Shown piece by piece: positions 25,793-34,789 of a stretch of DNA of 64,000 nt. Numbering within the stretch: position 1 is the stretch's first letter; every line of letters begins with the position of its first letter. Source of the DNA: an uncultured Lachnospiraceae bacterium (GTDB lineage Bacteria; Bacillota; Clostridia; Lachnospirales; Lachnospiraceae); contig CAJTXN010000008.1 of assembly GCA_910583605.1 (NCBI GenBank), positions 36,799-100,798 on the forward strand, in the 5' to 3' direction. The notes below the pieces were generated by a model, which was not told where the DNA came from, made no database searches, and was given only the letters and a program-made list of their open reading frames with translations. A program made the position numbers and the translations under genes.

Positions 25793-27404
25793 ATTTATAC
25801 AAAATAAAATTGTTTCTAATAATGATAAGTATAACCCCAGACAGTTAACATGTTTTCATAAACCCTGGGCGATTTTGTATGGATCCATAAGGGAAGAATA
25901 TTTTGACTTATACTTACTGACTTCGGTTTTTTATGAGAACTATGCATATGGAAACTATTTTCCCTTATTTGGTTCATCGGAGAATTTAAATGAAAACTAT
26001 TATCGGTTTGCAAAAGAAATATTAGAACCAAGATTCAAAGTAAATGTAGGCAGGATTACATACAAAAATAAAGAAGAATTTGTTATGAACATTGCAGAAA
26101 AGTTAGCAGCCGGGGAAAGAATTTTAGTTCCGGCAGATTTAATTGAACTTCCGTATTATGAGGATTATAAGCTAAATCATCATATACATTTTTTTGTAAT
26201 CAAAGGTTTTGACATAGAAAAAGAGATATTTTATGTTTTGGACAATATGCAGATAGATGGCGGTTCAGATGGTATATATAAAAATTTTGCGATTACGTTT
26301 GATTGTATGTATTGTATGGCTGAAACCTGTTTTAATTCCTATTTTGCAACAGAGTCAATACCGTATTTTTGGACATTGGAAAGTCTGAAAAAGGATGAAG
26401 AAGAAGGATATACAGTATCAGAGGCCTTGAATAATCATAAGACGGAGTTAGAACTTGCCGGTATACATACGGAGCTAATATCATATCCGGAAGGGTACAT
26501 CATAACGAATCAGGTGTCTGGCGCATTGAATTTTTCAAGAGCTTATGCAAAAATTCTAAACTATAAAGAAGTATATTTTGATATGCTGTTTAAAAAACTT
26601 ATGGAAAGTAATATTGATGAAAATATATTACAAAATATAATAAATAAGAAAAAACAGAATTACGATGCCTGGGAAAAATTAAGAGCTTTAGTCATGTACC
26701 ATTATGCAAAACAAAATGGCCGCTTAGGCGAGCTTGAAAAAGAATACAGACAATGTGTATCAGAAGATAAAGTATTTTTTGATAATGTAGTAAATGCTAT
26801 AAAAAATATAAAACAAAATAAGGTTAGTCCGGAACCTCCGGATGAAGTATATAAAGCAGGTATTTATAATCCGAAGCTGGCAGATGTTTCAGTAAATGGT
26901 AATAACGTCCTGATTCATCATAGTAAAGCCGAGGTTTATGATACATGGAAAAATCAAGATAATGCCACACAAATTTTATTTAAAAAGAGACCGGAAGATG
27001 AAATTGAATTCAGCTGTGAACTACACATAAAAAATGAAGCGGATTTCCCGTTTTTTAGCGGTATGATAATAAAAAATGATGACGGAAAAATGTTTTTGTT
27101 TGGAAATGATGCGAAGTGTTCAATGGCATTATATTGTCCTCAGCTGGAAGAAAATTTTACAATTTATAAAGAAGACTTTTATGATGAAAAAATGAAACTT
27201 AAATGTATTATTACTCATAACGAAATACTGTTTTGCTATGATAATTTACAAGAAAATGAAGGTATTTCATGGAAAATCAAGAAGACCGGCAATGTAAGCC
27301 GGATTGGCATTATTTCAAAAACGTGGAATGCGATAGAACATCAAAGTGAGTTTTACAATATAAGAACAAACATAAATGGTAATTTTGTTGAAATATTTGG
27401 ATAG
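25782..27404 (+). CDS. BtrH-like acyltransferase with C-terminal beta domain
   Basis: A 540-residue protein. The first 200 residues resemble the BtrH N-terminal (C39-peptidase-like) fold: Cys24 in LTCFHKPW, His136 in HIHFFVIKGFD and Asp154 in FYVLDN would be the catalytic triad. BtrH in butirosin synthesis moves an aminoacyl chain from a carrier protein to the aminoglycoside. The C-terminal 200 residues look like a concanavalin-type beta-sandwich (FFSGMIIKNDDGKMFLF ... RIGIISKTWN). It overlaps the CYTH gene by 11 bases; the start at 25782 is tentative. The family call comes from pattern and context, not from a search. Confidence 0.65.
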   Translation: MINKFIQNKIVSNNDKYNPRQLTCFHKPWAILYGSIREEYFDLYLLTSVFYENYAYGNYFPLFGSSENLNENYYRFAKEILEPRFKVNVGRITYKNKEEFVMNIAEKLAAGERILVPADLIELPYYEDYKLNHHIHFFVIKGFDIEKEIFYVLDNMQIDGGSDGIYKNFAITFDCMYCMAETCFNSYFATESIPYFWTLESLKKDEEEGYTVSEALNNHKTELELAGIHTELISYPEGYIITNQVSGALNFSRAYAKILNYKEVYFDMLFKKLMESNIDENILQNIINKKKQNYDAWEKLRALVMYHYAKQNGRLGELEKEYRQCVSEDKVFFDNVVNAIKNIKQNKVSPEPPDEVYKAGIYNPKLADVSVNGNNVLIHHSKAEVYDTWKNQDNATQILFKKRPEDEIEFSCELHIKNEADFPFFSGMIIKNDDGKMFLFGNDAKCSMALYCPQLEENFTIYKEDFYDEKMKLKCIITHNEILFCYDNLQENEGISWKIKKTGNVSRIGIISKTWNAIEHQSEFYNIRTNINGNFVEIFG

Positions 27405-27472
27405 AATTAAACATAAGTGTAAATAATATTTTGAAGGAGTAAGGGTTACTTTTATGTAACATAAATAAAGTG

Positions 27473-28474
27473 ATGATTAAACTGGAAAATGTTTCAAAAG
27501 AATTTATAACAGCAAAAAAATATCCTGGTTTTAAGGGTGCGGTAAAAGGATTATTTTCAAATGAAAAAGAGACAAAAAAGGCAGTAGATAATATATCATT
27601 TGAAATTGAAGATGGTGAAATGGTGGGGTATATAGGTGAAAATGGCGCAGGAAAATCTACGTCTATCAAAATGATGACAGGAATTATTGAACCGACAAAA
27701 GGTAAAATTGAAGTGGACGGAATTGTTCCGTACAAAAAAAGAATGGAAAATGCCAAAAACATAGGTGTTGTTTTTGGACAGAGAACACAGTTGTGGTGGA
27801 ATTTGCCGCTGTGCGAGTCCTTTGGAATACTGAAAGAGATTTATAAAGTCAGCGATAATGAATACAAAAAAAGAATGCAATTTTTAAATGAAGTTTTGGA
27901 GTTGGAAAAGTTTATTCATAGTTCTGTAAGGCATCTTTCGTTAGGACAAAGAATGAGAGCTGATTTAGCGGCTTCGTTATTACATAATCCAAAAACTTTG
28001 TATTTAGATGAACCAACGATCGGATTAGACGTTGTGGTAAAGGATAAGATTCGTACGGCAATAAAGGAAATTAACAGTGAGTATCAGACGAAAGTCATAT
28101 TAACTACACATGACTTAGGTGATATTGAGGAAATATGCAATCGTATCCTGATCATTGATAATGGGAAAATAATTTATGATGGTACTGTGGAGGATATTAA
28201 GAAAAAGTACGGGAAAATAAGAAAAATTTCTTTGGATCTGAAGGATATAAGCGTAGTACATAATGTTGATTTTAATAAGATATATCAGTTATCAGATCAG
28301 GATTTTAATTATACGGTAGATGGGAAGACGGTTACATATTCCATTAACAGAGATAAGGTAAATGTGTCTTTTGTAATTTCAAAAATAATGTTGGAAACAG
28401 ATATACAGGACATACGAATTAAGGAGACCGATATAAGCGAGATTGTTAAACAGATTTACATTAGCGGAATTTAA
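27473..28474 (+). CDS. ABC exporter ATPase
   Basis: A 333-residue ATPase: Walker A GENGAGKST (about residue 60), signature LSLGQRMRADLAASL, Walker B LYLDEPTIGLDV and the H-loop TTHDLGDIEE. It has the N-terminal insertion GFKGAVKGLF typical of ATPases that pair with DUF990 permeases. It likely powers export of the cluster product with the next two genes. The nearest AAGGAG (27434-27439) is too far from the start; an ATG-TAA start-stop pair at 27454-27459 lies in between, so initiation may be by coupling. GTG 27470 is an alternative start. Confidence 0.93.
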   Translation: MIKLENVSKEFITAKKYPGFKGAVKGLFSNEKETKKAVDNISFEIEDGEMVGYIGENGAGKSTSIKMMTGIIEPTKGKIEVDGIVPYKKRMENAKNIGVVFGQRTQLWWNLPLCESFGILKEIYKVSDNEYKKRMQFLNEVLELEKFIHSSVRHLSLGQRMRADLAASLLHNPKTLYLDEPTIGLDVVVKDKIRTAIKEINSEYQTKVILTTHDLGDIEEICNRILIIDNGKIIYDGTVEDIKKKYGKIRKISLDLKDISVVHNVDFNKIYQLSDQDFNYTVDGKTVTYSINRDKVNVSFVISKIMLETDIQDIRIKETDISEIVKQIYISGI

Positions 28475-28486
28475 TCGGAGGCGGGG

Positions 28487-29335
28487 ATGAAAGATAGTAT
28501 TTTGAATTTTAATAAGAAAATAAAAGATTTGTTCATATATACTCCATTTATTAAAAGTGTGTTAAAAGATAATTTAGCATATAAAGGGACTTTTTATTTG
28601 TACATTTTATGTAAAATATTATGCGTGTTTATTACATATTACTTATGGAAAGCTATTTTTTTGAGTTCAAATAACGCTAGTCTTGGCGGTTTTACAAAAA
28701 TAGAAATGGTTACATATATATTTATGTCGTTTGTCTGTTCGAATATAGTATTTATTAGTATGACAACAAAAATCGGAAATGACGTAATGGATGGAACTAT
28801 TTCAATTAATTTGATAAAGCCTATAAGTTATAAGTTAAAGTTATTGTCAGAATCTTTTGGTGAAATGATTTATAAACTTATATTTCCATCTTTATTTATA
28901 TGGGTTGGAGTAGAATTTTATAAAATGTACCATATGGAAACTTATCGTTTTCTGCTCAGCAATACTCTTTTGTTTTTGTTAAGTAGTTTTTTGGGATTTA
29001 TAATTTATTTTTTATTCGAATTCTGTTTTGGTATGCTGGCGTTTTACAGTACATACGTTTGGGGAATGGAGATTATAAAAAATAGTATTCTGACATTTTT
29101 AACAGGTCAATTGATTCCGTTAACATTTTTTCCGGATACAATTCAAAAGATTTTTGATTATTTGCCGTTTGCATCGATGAACTATGTACCGGTAATGATA
29201 TATTTAGGAAAAATTAATCGTTCGAAAATAATATTTTTAATTGGAAAACAAATGTTATGGATATTGTTATTGGAGATTTTTAGTTATATTCTGTGGAAAA
29301 AAATAACAAAAAGGATTAGTATACTAGGAGGTTAG
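28487..29335 (+). CDS. ABC-2 family permease (first)
   Basis: A 282-residue protein with six membrane helices. The segment KIGNDVMDGTISINLIKPISY near residue 100 is typical of the DUF990/ABC-2 permease group. GGAGGCGGGG precedes the start. It lies 12 bases after the ATPase and 3 bases before a second permease, so the transporter is probably a heterodimeric permease with one ATPase. Confidence 0.87.
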   Translation: MKDSILNFNKKIKDLFIYTPFIKSVLKDNLAYKGTFYLYILCKILCVFITYYLWKAIFLSSNNASLGGFTKIEMVTYIFMSFVCSNIVFISMTTKIGNDVMDGTISINLIKPISYKLKLLSESFGEMIYKLIFPSLFIWVGVEFYKMYHMETYRFLLSNTLLFLLSSFLGFIIYFLFEFCFGMLAFYSTYVWGMEIIKNSILTFLTGQLIPLTFFPDTIQKIFDYLPFASMNYVPVMIYLGKINRSKIIFLIGKQMLWILLLEIFSYILWKKITKRISILGG

Positions 29336-29338
29336 ACT

Positions 29339-30130
29339 TTGAGATATTATGTAAAAATATATAGATTATTTTTAAGCCAGTATATAAAGTCGTTAATGCA
29401 ATCAAAACTAAACTTTTTTGTTGGAATGTTTGGAAGTCTGTTTGTCCAGGCAAGTGGGATTGTATTTCTTTATCTGGTATTTGAGCAGATTCCATTATTA
29501 AATGGGTGGTCTGTTGAAGAACTTATTTTCATTTATGGATTTTCACAGATTCCGAAAGCGCTTGACCATTTATTTGCCGATTATATCTGGTTGTTGTCAT
29601 CGAGAATGATTACAAATGGTGAATTTGACAGATACTTACTACGTCCTGTTCCTGCTTTTTTTCAATTAATGTGTGACAGGTTCCAGTTAGATGCCATTGG
29701 TGAATTGTTGGTTGGAGTAGCGCTGGTCGTTCTGTCGGTTAATAATGGAACGGTACAAATAACTTTTGCTGGAAGCATTTTATTTATTATTTCGATTTTG
29801 GCAGGATTTTTAATTTTTATGTCGGTTAAATTGTTTTTTGCATCATTGGCATTTTGGCTGACCAATAGTGCGCCAATATTGCAATTAGGATATGAAATAT
29901 CAAATTTCACAAAATATCCTGTATCAATTTATCCGAAACCAATACAATTTGTATCTTCCTTTATTGTGCCGTTTGCATTTGCATCTTTTTATCCGGCCTC
30001 GTATTTTATCAGGGATATGTCTTTATGGACAACAATAGCGGCAGAAGTAGTGATATCATGCATAGCCTGGATAATTGCACGCAGCGTATTTGTTAAAGGA
30101 ATGTCAGTATATAACAGTGTCGGAAATTGA
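29339..30130 (+). CDS. ABC-2 family permease (second)
   Basis: A 263-residue protein with six helices and the segment MITNGEFDRYLLRPVPAFFQ, the hallmark of the ABC-2 permeases that pair as in the first permease gene. It uses a TTG start with AGGAGG seven bases upstream. It is the last gene of the AT-rich operon; I see no clear terminator after it. The codon and base use return to the flanking style from 30.3 kb. Confidence 0.87.
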   Translation: MRYYVKIYRLFLSQYIKSLMQSKLNFFVGMFGSLFVQASGIVFLYLVFEQIPLLNGWSVEELIFIYGFSQIPKALDHLFADYIWLLSSRMITNGEFDRYLLRPVPAFFQLMCDRFQLDAIGELLVGVALVVLSVNNGTVQITFAGSILFIISILAGFLIFMSVKLFFASLAFWLTNSAPILQLGYEISNFTKYPVSIYPKPIQFVSSFIVPFAFASFYPASYFIRDMSLWTTIAAEVVISCIAWIIARSVFVKGMSVYNSVGN

Positions 30131-30234
30131 AATAAATAAAATGTAATATGTTTTATGATGAATATTATAAGCTATGTCCGTTTAGCCAATACTGATAATC
30201 CCCTCCGCATTTTGCAGAAATTCCCCATACATAC

Positions 30235-30263
30235 TTGATTTTTCAATTGAAATAGCATAAAAT
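30235..30263 (+). promoter_or_regulatory. Promoter of the polysaccharide locus, first part
   Basis: -35 TTGATT (30235-30240), a 17-base spacer, -10 TAAAAT (30258-30263), about 50 bases before the LicD gene. Confidence 0.65.
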
Positions 30264-30311
30264 TAATAAGTTAAACAACGCAAAGTACAATGTGTTTGAT
30301 TGGAGATTTTT

Positions 30312-31193
30312 ATGGCTGCAAATTTAGCGAAACAGTATGATAAAGAAGAACTTGAAAAGTTAAAAAAAGCAGAACTGAATATTCTGTATGATTTTATACA
30401 GGTATGCGAAAAGCATGATATCAATTATTTCCTTGTCTGGGGTACGGCAATCGGTGCGGTCCGTCACCAGGGTTTTATCCCCTGGGATGATGATATAGAC
30501 ATAGGAATGCTGCGGGAAGATTATGATAAGTTTACTGCGGTGGTTGGACAGGAACTGGGAGACCGGTATAAACTTACGACCCCTGTTACGGAAAAAGGGT
30601 ATGCGGGGACTGTGGCAAAACTGCAGAGAAAGGGTACTAAATTTGTACCTTATATTTCCAGAACCATGAAATGTGATCTGTGTCTTCATATAGATTTGTT
30701 TATTTACGACAATATGGATAATGATGTGGAAGCAGCCCGGAAGAATATCAGGAAAACAAGGCGGATTGCCCATATTATATTTTTATGCGGCTCTCCATAT
30801 CCGATCATAAAGATTAAGGGTATCAAAGGGGCATTGGCAAAGGCTGCCTGTTTTATGGCCCATTATATATTTAAACTGTTCCGGGTGTCGACTGCAAAAC
30901 AGTATTTGAAATTTGAGAAGATATCTACTTCTTCCAATCATAAAAACACTGCGAAGATGACTTCTTATCAAAGTCTGGCGGCATTTACCAACGCTGTTTC
31001 AATAGAGGACATTTTTCCACTGAAAGATATACAATTTGAAGACCTGACGGTTAAAATCCCAAATCATTATGATAAAATGCTGCGGCAGACTTACGGAAAT
31101 TATATGGAGCTTCCGAAAGAAGAAGACCGGGTAAATCATGGAGCATATCTCATTGATTTTGGAGACGGCTCCGTATTAAAGAGAGGTGTATGA
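30312..31193 (+). CDS. LicD-family phosphotransferase
   Basis: A 293-residue protein with the LicD core LVWGTAIGAVRHQG and then FIPWDDDIDIGM (about residues 38-63), which holds the metal-binding Asp residues of the nucleotidyltransferase fold, and a second HIDLFIYD motif. LicD proteins transfer phosphocholine or similar phospho-groups from a CDP-carrier to cell-surface glycans. ATG 30312 is preceded by GGAG; an upstream in-frame TTG (30300) is less likely. First gene of the surface polysaccharide region. Confidence 0.92.
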   Translation: MAANLAKQYDKEELEKLKKAELNILYDFIQVCEKHDINYFLVWGTAIGAVRHQGFIPWDDDIDIGMLREDYDKFTAVVGQELGDRYKLTTPVTEKGYAGTVAKLQRKGTKFVPYISRTMKCDLCLHIDLFIYDNMDNDVEAARKNIRKTRRIAHIIFLCGSPYPIIKIKGIKGALAKAACFMAHYIFKLFRVSTAKQYLKFEKISTSSNHKNTAKMTSYQSLAAFTNAVSIEDIFPLKDIQFEDLTVKIPNHYDKMLRQTYGNYMELPKEEDRVNHGAYLIDFGDGSVLKRGV

Positions 31194-31194
31194 T

Positions 31195-32367
31195 TTGAAA
31201 AAGTACTGCATTTTTTCAGCACAATATCTGCCTAATATAGGCGGAGTGGAGCGATACACATATTATATAGCAAAAAAAATAGTTGAAGCCGGAGACAAAG
31301 CAACCATTGTAACCTCCTATAGGAAAGGAGAACCCATACATGAAATCAAAGACGGGATTGAAATTTACCGGGTGCCCTGTTTTTCTTTGATGAACGGCAG
31401 ATTTCCTGTGCTCAAACCCTGCTCCAATCTGATAAAGATCAAGAGAAGTCTGGAGTTAAAAGAATTCGACCTGGTAATTGTCAATACGAGATTTTATCTT
31501 CATTCACTGTATGGAATGAGATTTGCGAAAAAAAACAAGATTAAGTGTATCACCATTGAGCATGGCACCAGCCATCTGACATTTAATAATAAATATCTGG
31601 ACAAACTGGAGCATATCTACGAGCATGTCATAACTTTTTTTGATAAATTTTACTGCAGGGATTATTATGGTGTCAGTCAGGCATGCTGTGAGTGGAGCGG
31701 ACATTTCGGAATAAAATCAAAAGGCGTTTTATATAATGCAGTAGATATCCGGGAGATTGAAGCTCTTATGGAAGAACCTGTGACGGATTATAAATCGGAA
31801 TATGATATTCACGAGGATGATGTGGTAATCTCTTATACCGGAAGGCTTTTACGGGAGAAAGGTATTCCGCAACTGCTGGAAGTGGTGAAAAACTTAAAAT
31901 ATGATAAACGAATCCTGCTGTTTCTGGCCGGGGACGGCCCGTTGGATGATGTTGTGCGTTTGGTGGTGGAAGAGTGCAACGACGGGGTACGGAAAAATAA
32001 GATCATACCGTTGGGCAGAATTGATTTTCCTCATGTGGCGGCATTACTGAAAATAACGGATATATTCTGTCTGCCTTCCGATTCGGAAGGATTTCCGACT
32101 TCCGTACTGGAAGCGGCGGCGGCAAAATGTTTTATCATTACCACACATAACGGCGGCGCAAAGGAACTGATCAAAGGAAAAGAATACGGAATCATTATGC
32201 CGGACAACCGGATACAGACTTTGGAAGACAGTATCAGTCTGGCGTTGAAAGATGAGGCATACCGCAAGGGGGCGGTGGAGAAAACCTATGAGGCATTGAA
32301 ACGGGAATTTACCTTTGACGCCACTTTTGGAAAAATAAGAGAGATAGCGGATTCAGCCGGAAACTGA
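31195..32367 (+). CDS. Glycosyltransferase family 4
   Basis: A 390-residue GT-B enzyme. IGGVERYTYYIAKKI at the N-terminus binds the acceptor side, and the C-terminal half has ISYTGRLLREKGIPQLLEV, FLAGDGPLDD and CLPSDSEGFPTSVLEA, the conserved GT4 donor-binding Glu region. A TTG start at 31195 has AGAGAGGTG at a good distance; GTG 31186 is the alternative. It immediately follows LicD. Confidence 0.92.
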   Translation: MKKYCIFSAQYLPNIGGVERYTYYIAKKIVEAGDKATIVTSYRKGEPIHEIKDGIEIYRVPCFSLMNGRFPVLKPCSNLIKIKRSLELKEFDLVIVNTRFYLHSLYGMRFAKKNKIKCITIEHGTSHLTFNNKYLDKLEHIYEHVITFFDKFYCRDYYGVSQACCEWSGHFGIKSKGVLYNAVDIREIEALMEEPVTDYKSEYDIHEDDVVISYTGRLLREKGIPQLLEVVKNLKYDKRILLFLAGDGPLDDVVRLVVEECNDGVRKNKIIPLGRIDFPHVAALLKITDIFCLPSDSEGFPTSVLEAAAAKCFIITTHNGGAKELIKGKEYGIIMPDNRIQTLEDSISLALKDEAYRKGAVEKTYEALKREFTFDATFGKIREIADSAGN

Positions 32368-32398
32368 AGGATTAGGAAAGGTCTGGATATAGATTAAT

Positions 32399-33637
32399 AT
32401 GAAAAATACAGCAACACAGAAGGAAAAATATTTCTGGAATATGATGGGTAGTTTTTCAAATGCACTATCTTCCATGGTACTTGCGATCATTGTAAACCGG
32501 CTGACAGGCGCGGAATTGGGCGGAATCTTTGCCTTTGCTTTTTCCAATGCCCAGCTTATGATGACCATCGGAGCGTTTGAAGTCCGGCCGCTGCAATCGA
32601 CGGATGTGAATGAAAAATATTCTTTTACCCAGTATTTTTCACTTCGTCTCATAACATGTACACTGATGATACTGATCGATCTTGCATATATATGGTTCAG
32701 CGGTTACACCGGTGTGAAAGCATATACCGTATTTCTGGTATGCATCTATAAAATGATAGAAGGATTTACCGATGTATTTTCCGGTATGTTTCAGCAGCAT
32801 GACAGAATTGATCTGGTTGGAAAATCTCTGACGCTACGGATTTTTTCCTGTACCGCCGGATTTTTTCTGGTGTTATATGCAACAGGGAATCTGGTATGGG
32901 CATCGTTGGCGCTGGGACTGATTTCAGCGGCATTAATATTTATTTATGATTTGCGATTATGGAAATATTTTGAAAACGTTAAAATCGGTGTGGAGTTCCG
33001 GCAACTACTGCCATTGGTATGGGAATGCCTGCCGTTATTTATTTCCTCGTTTATAATGATGTATATCAACAATGCTCCAAAATATGCAATAAATCAAATG
33101 TATCCGGATGAAATACAAAATATTTATAATATTTTATTTATGCCGGCATTTGTTATTAATCTGTTCAGTTTATTTGTATTCCGGCCGATGCTTGTAAATC
33201 TTACAAAGGAATGGAATGATCGTAATTTGAACTCCTTTGTAAAAACGGTGAAATATATACTGTTATTGATAATCGTATTAACAATTCTTGCCATGGGAGC
33301 AGCATATCTGTTAGGAATACCGATTTTGCAGATAATATATGGTGTAGATATATCCGGTTATCGGACGGAACTGGTTTTGATCATGGTTACAGGCGGAATC
33401 AGTGCATTATCAACTTTTATGTATTATGTGATCACCGTGATGCGGATTCAGAAATATCTGCTGGTCGGATATCTTTCCGCATTTGTCATCGCCCTGTTCC
33501 TGCCGGAAGTTTTAGTGAAGAAATATATAATTGCCGGAGCGGTATATTCCTGTGCGGCATCCCTTATTGTCTTGACAATGGTGTTTCTTCTTATTATTAT
33601 ATCAAATGTAATGCGTGCAAAACGGGAAATAAGATAA
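32399..33637 (+). CDS. Lipid-linked oligosaccharide flippase (Wzx-like, MOP superfamily)
   Basis: A 412-residue protein with about 12 membrane helices and a MATE-like N-terminus (FWNMMGSFSNALSSMVLAII ... GAELGGIFAF). It is predicted to move undecaprenyl-linked repeat units across the membrane. Its presence together with a Wzm/Wzt-type ABC exporter in the same locus implies two separate export routes or two glycans. Confidence 0.85.
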   Translation: MKNTATQKEKYFWNMMGSFSNALSSMVLAIIVNRLTGAELGGIFAFAFSNAQLMMTIGAFEVRPLQSTDVNEKYSFTQYFSLRLITCTLMILIDLAYIWFSGYTGVKAYTVFLVCIYKMIEGFTDVFSGMFQQHDRIDLVGKSLTLRIFSCTAGFFLVLYATGNLVWASLALGLISAALIFIYDLRLWKYFENVKIGVEFRQLLPLVWECLPLFISSFIMMYINNAPKYAINQMYPDEIQNIYNILFMPAFVINLFSLFVFRPMLVNLTKEWNDRNLNSFVKTVKYILLLIIVLTILAMGAAYLLGIPILQIIYGVDISGYRTELVLIMVTGGISALSTFMYYVITVMRIQKYLLVGYLSAFVIALFLPEVLVKKYIIAGAVYSCAASLIVLTMVFLLIIISNVMRAKREIR

Positions 33638-33665
33638 GAGGAAGAGAAAGGATATTCAGAAGAGA

Positions 33666-34385
33666 ATGAAGGACTTATTGATAATCATACCTGCTTATAA
33701 TGAAGAAAAAAGTATAGAACGGGTGGTAAAGAACATAATAACCAATTTTCCGGAATATGATTATGTGGTTGTAAATGACGGCTCCAGAGATAAAACGGCA
33801 AAGATATGTAAGAAAAACGGATTTAATTATATTGACCTGCCGGTAAATCTGGGACTGGCCGGAGCCTTTCAGACCGGATTAAAATACGCATACAGGCAGG
33901 GATATGAATATGCCCTTCAGTATGACGGCGACGGACAGCATAAAATTGAGTATGTGGAAAAACTGCTGACGGAAATTAAGAGTGGCAGCGATATTGTTAT
34001 CGGCTCAAGGTTTGTAGATAAGAAAAAGCCGTTTAGTCTCCGTATGCTGGGCAGTATGGTGATTTCTTTTTCCATCTGGCTGACAACAGGAAAGAAAATC
34101 AAAGACCCTACCTCCGGAATGCGGATGTTTAACCGGGCATTATTAAAAGAATTTGCTGCAAATCTGAATTACGGACCAGAACCGGATACCATATCCTATC
34201 TGTTAAAACAGGGGGTAAAAGTGAAAGAGGTTCAGGTGGAGATGGATGAGCGTATGGAGGGCGAAAGTTATCTGAATTTTTCAAAATCCATGAGTTACAT
34301 GCTCCGGATGGTAATCTCCATACTGTTTATTCAGAGTTTCCGGAAACGGGATAAACGGTATATAAAGATTGAAAGAAAAGTATAA
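33666..34385 (+). CDS. Glycosyltransferase family 2, dolichyl-phosphate-mannose-synthase-like
   Basis: A 239-residue GT-A protein: LLIIIPAYNEEKSIERVV, VNDGSRDKT and the DxD-like YDGDGQH near residue 98, then the family motif GSRFVDKK. It has no C-terminal membrane helices. The following DUF2304 membrane protein is its usual partner, and the pair probably forms a polyprenyl-phosphate sugar synthase. Confidence 0.92.
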   Translation: MKDLLIIIPAYNEEKSIERVVKNIITNFPEYDYVVVNDGSRDKTAKICKKNGFNYIDLPVNLGLAGAFQTGLKYAYRQGYEYALQYDGDGQHKIEYVEKLLTEIKSGSDIVIGSRFVDKKKPFSLRMLGSMVISFSIWLTTGKKIKDPTSGMRMFNRALLKEFAANLNYGPEPDTISYLLKQGVKVKEVQVEMDERMEGESYLNFSKSMSYMLRMVISILFIQSFRKRDKRYIKIERKV

Positions 34386-34425
34386 GGCAGAGAAAACCAT
34401 GTAACCGTGGAAAAGAGGTACGAAT

Positions 34426-34788
34426 ATGAGCATGACATTAAGAGTGGTGCTGATCATAGCATCGTTGCTGACTATGTTATTTATGTTAAAAAGAATTCGG
34501 AATGCAAAAGTGCAGATTGAGGATGTAATATTCTGGATCATATTTTCGGCATTGCTGATAGGATTAAGTATTTTTCCGGAGCTGGGAGATTTTTTTGCCG
34601 GAATGCTGGGGATTTATTCCACCGTTAATTTTATATTTTTATTTATTATCTTCCTGCTTTTGCTGCGGGAATTTACCATGACCATTAAGATATCCCAGAT
34701 GGAAAATAAGATTAAAGAACTGACTCAGGAAATCGCAATTAAAAATAATATAGAATATCAGGAAAAAGAAAGAGAAGGAGATAATTAA
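34426..34788 (+). CDS. DUF2304 membrane protein
   Basis: A 120-residue protein with three membrane helices and a C-terminal coiled-coil-like stretch (QMENKIKELTQEIAIKNN). It matches the DUF2304 family, which is almost always adjacent to a DPM-like glycosyltransferase and probably anchors it to the membrane. It ends two bases before rmlD, so it is co-translated. Confidence 0.88.
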   Translation: MSMTLRVVLIIASLLTMLFMLKRIRNAKVQIEDVIFWIIFSALLIGLSIFPELGDFFAGMLGIYSTVNFIFLFIIFLLLLREFTMTIKISQMENKIKELTQEIAIKNNIEYQEKEREGDN

Positions 34789-34789
34789 A

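Noticed and set aside
14158..30130. Phage or integrative element
   Set aside because: No integrase, transposase, tRNA end or attachment repeat is visible at either end of the AT-rich operon, despite its different composition.
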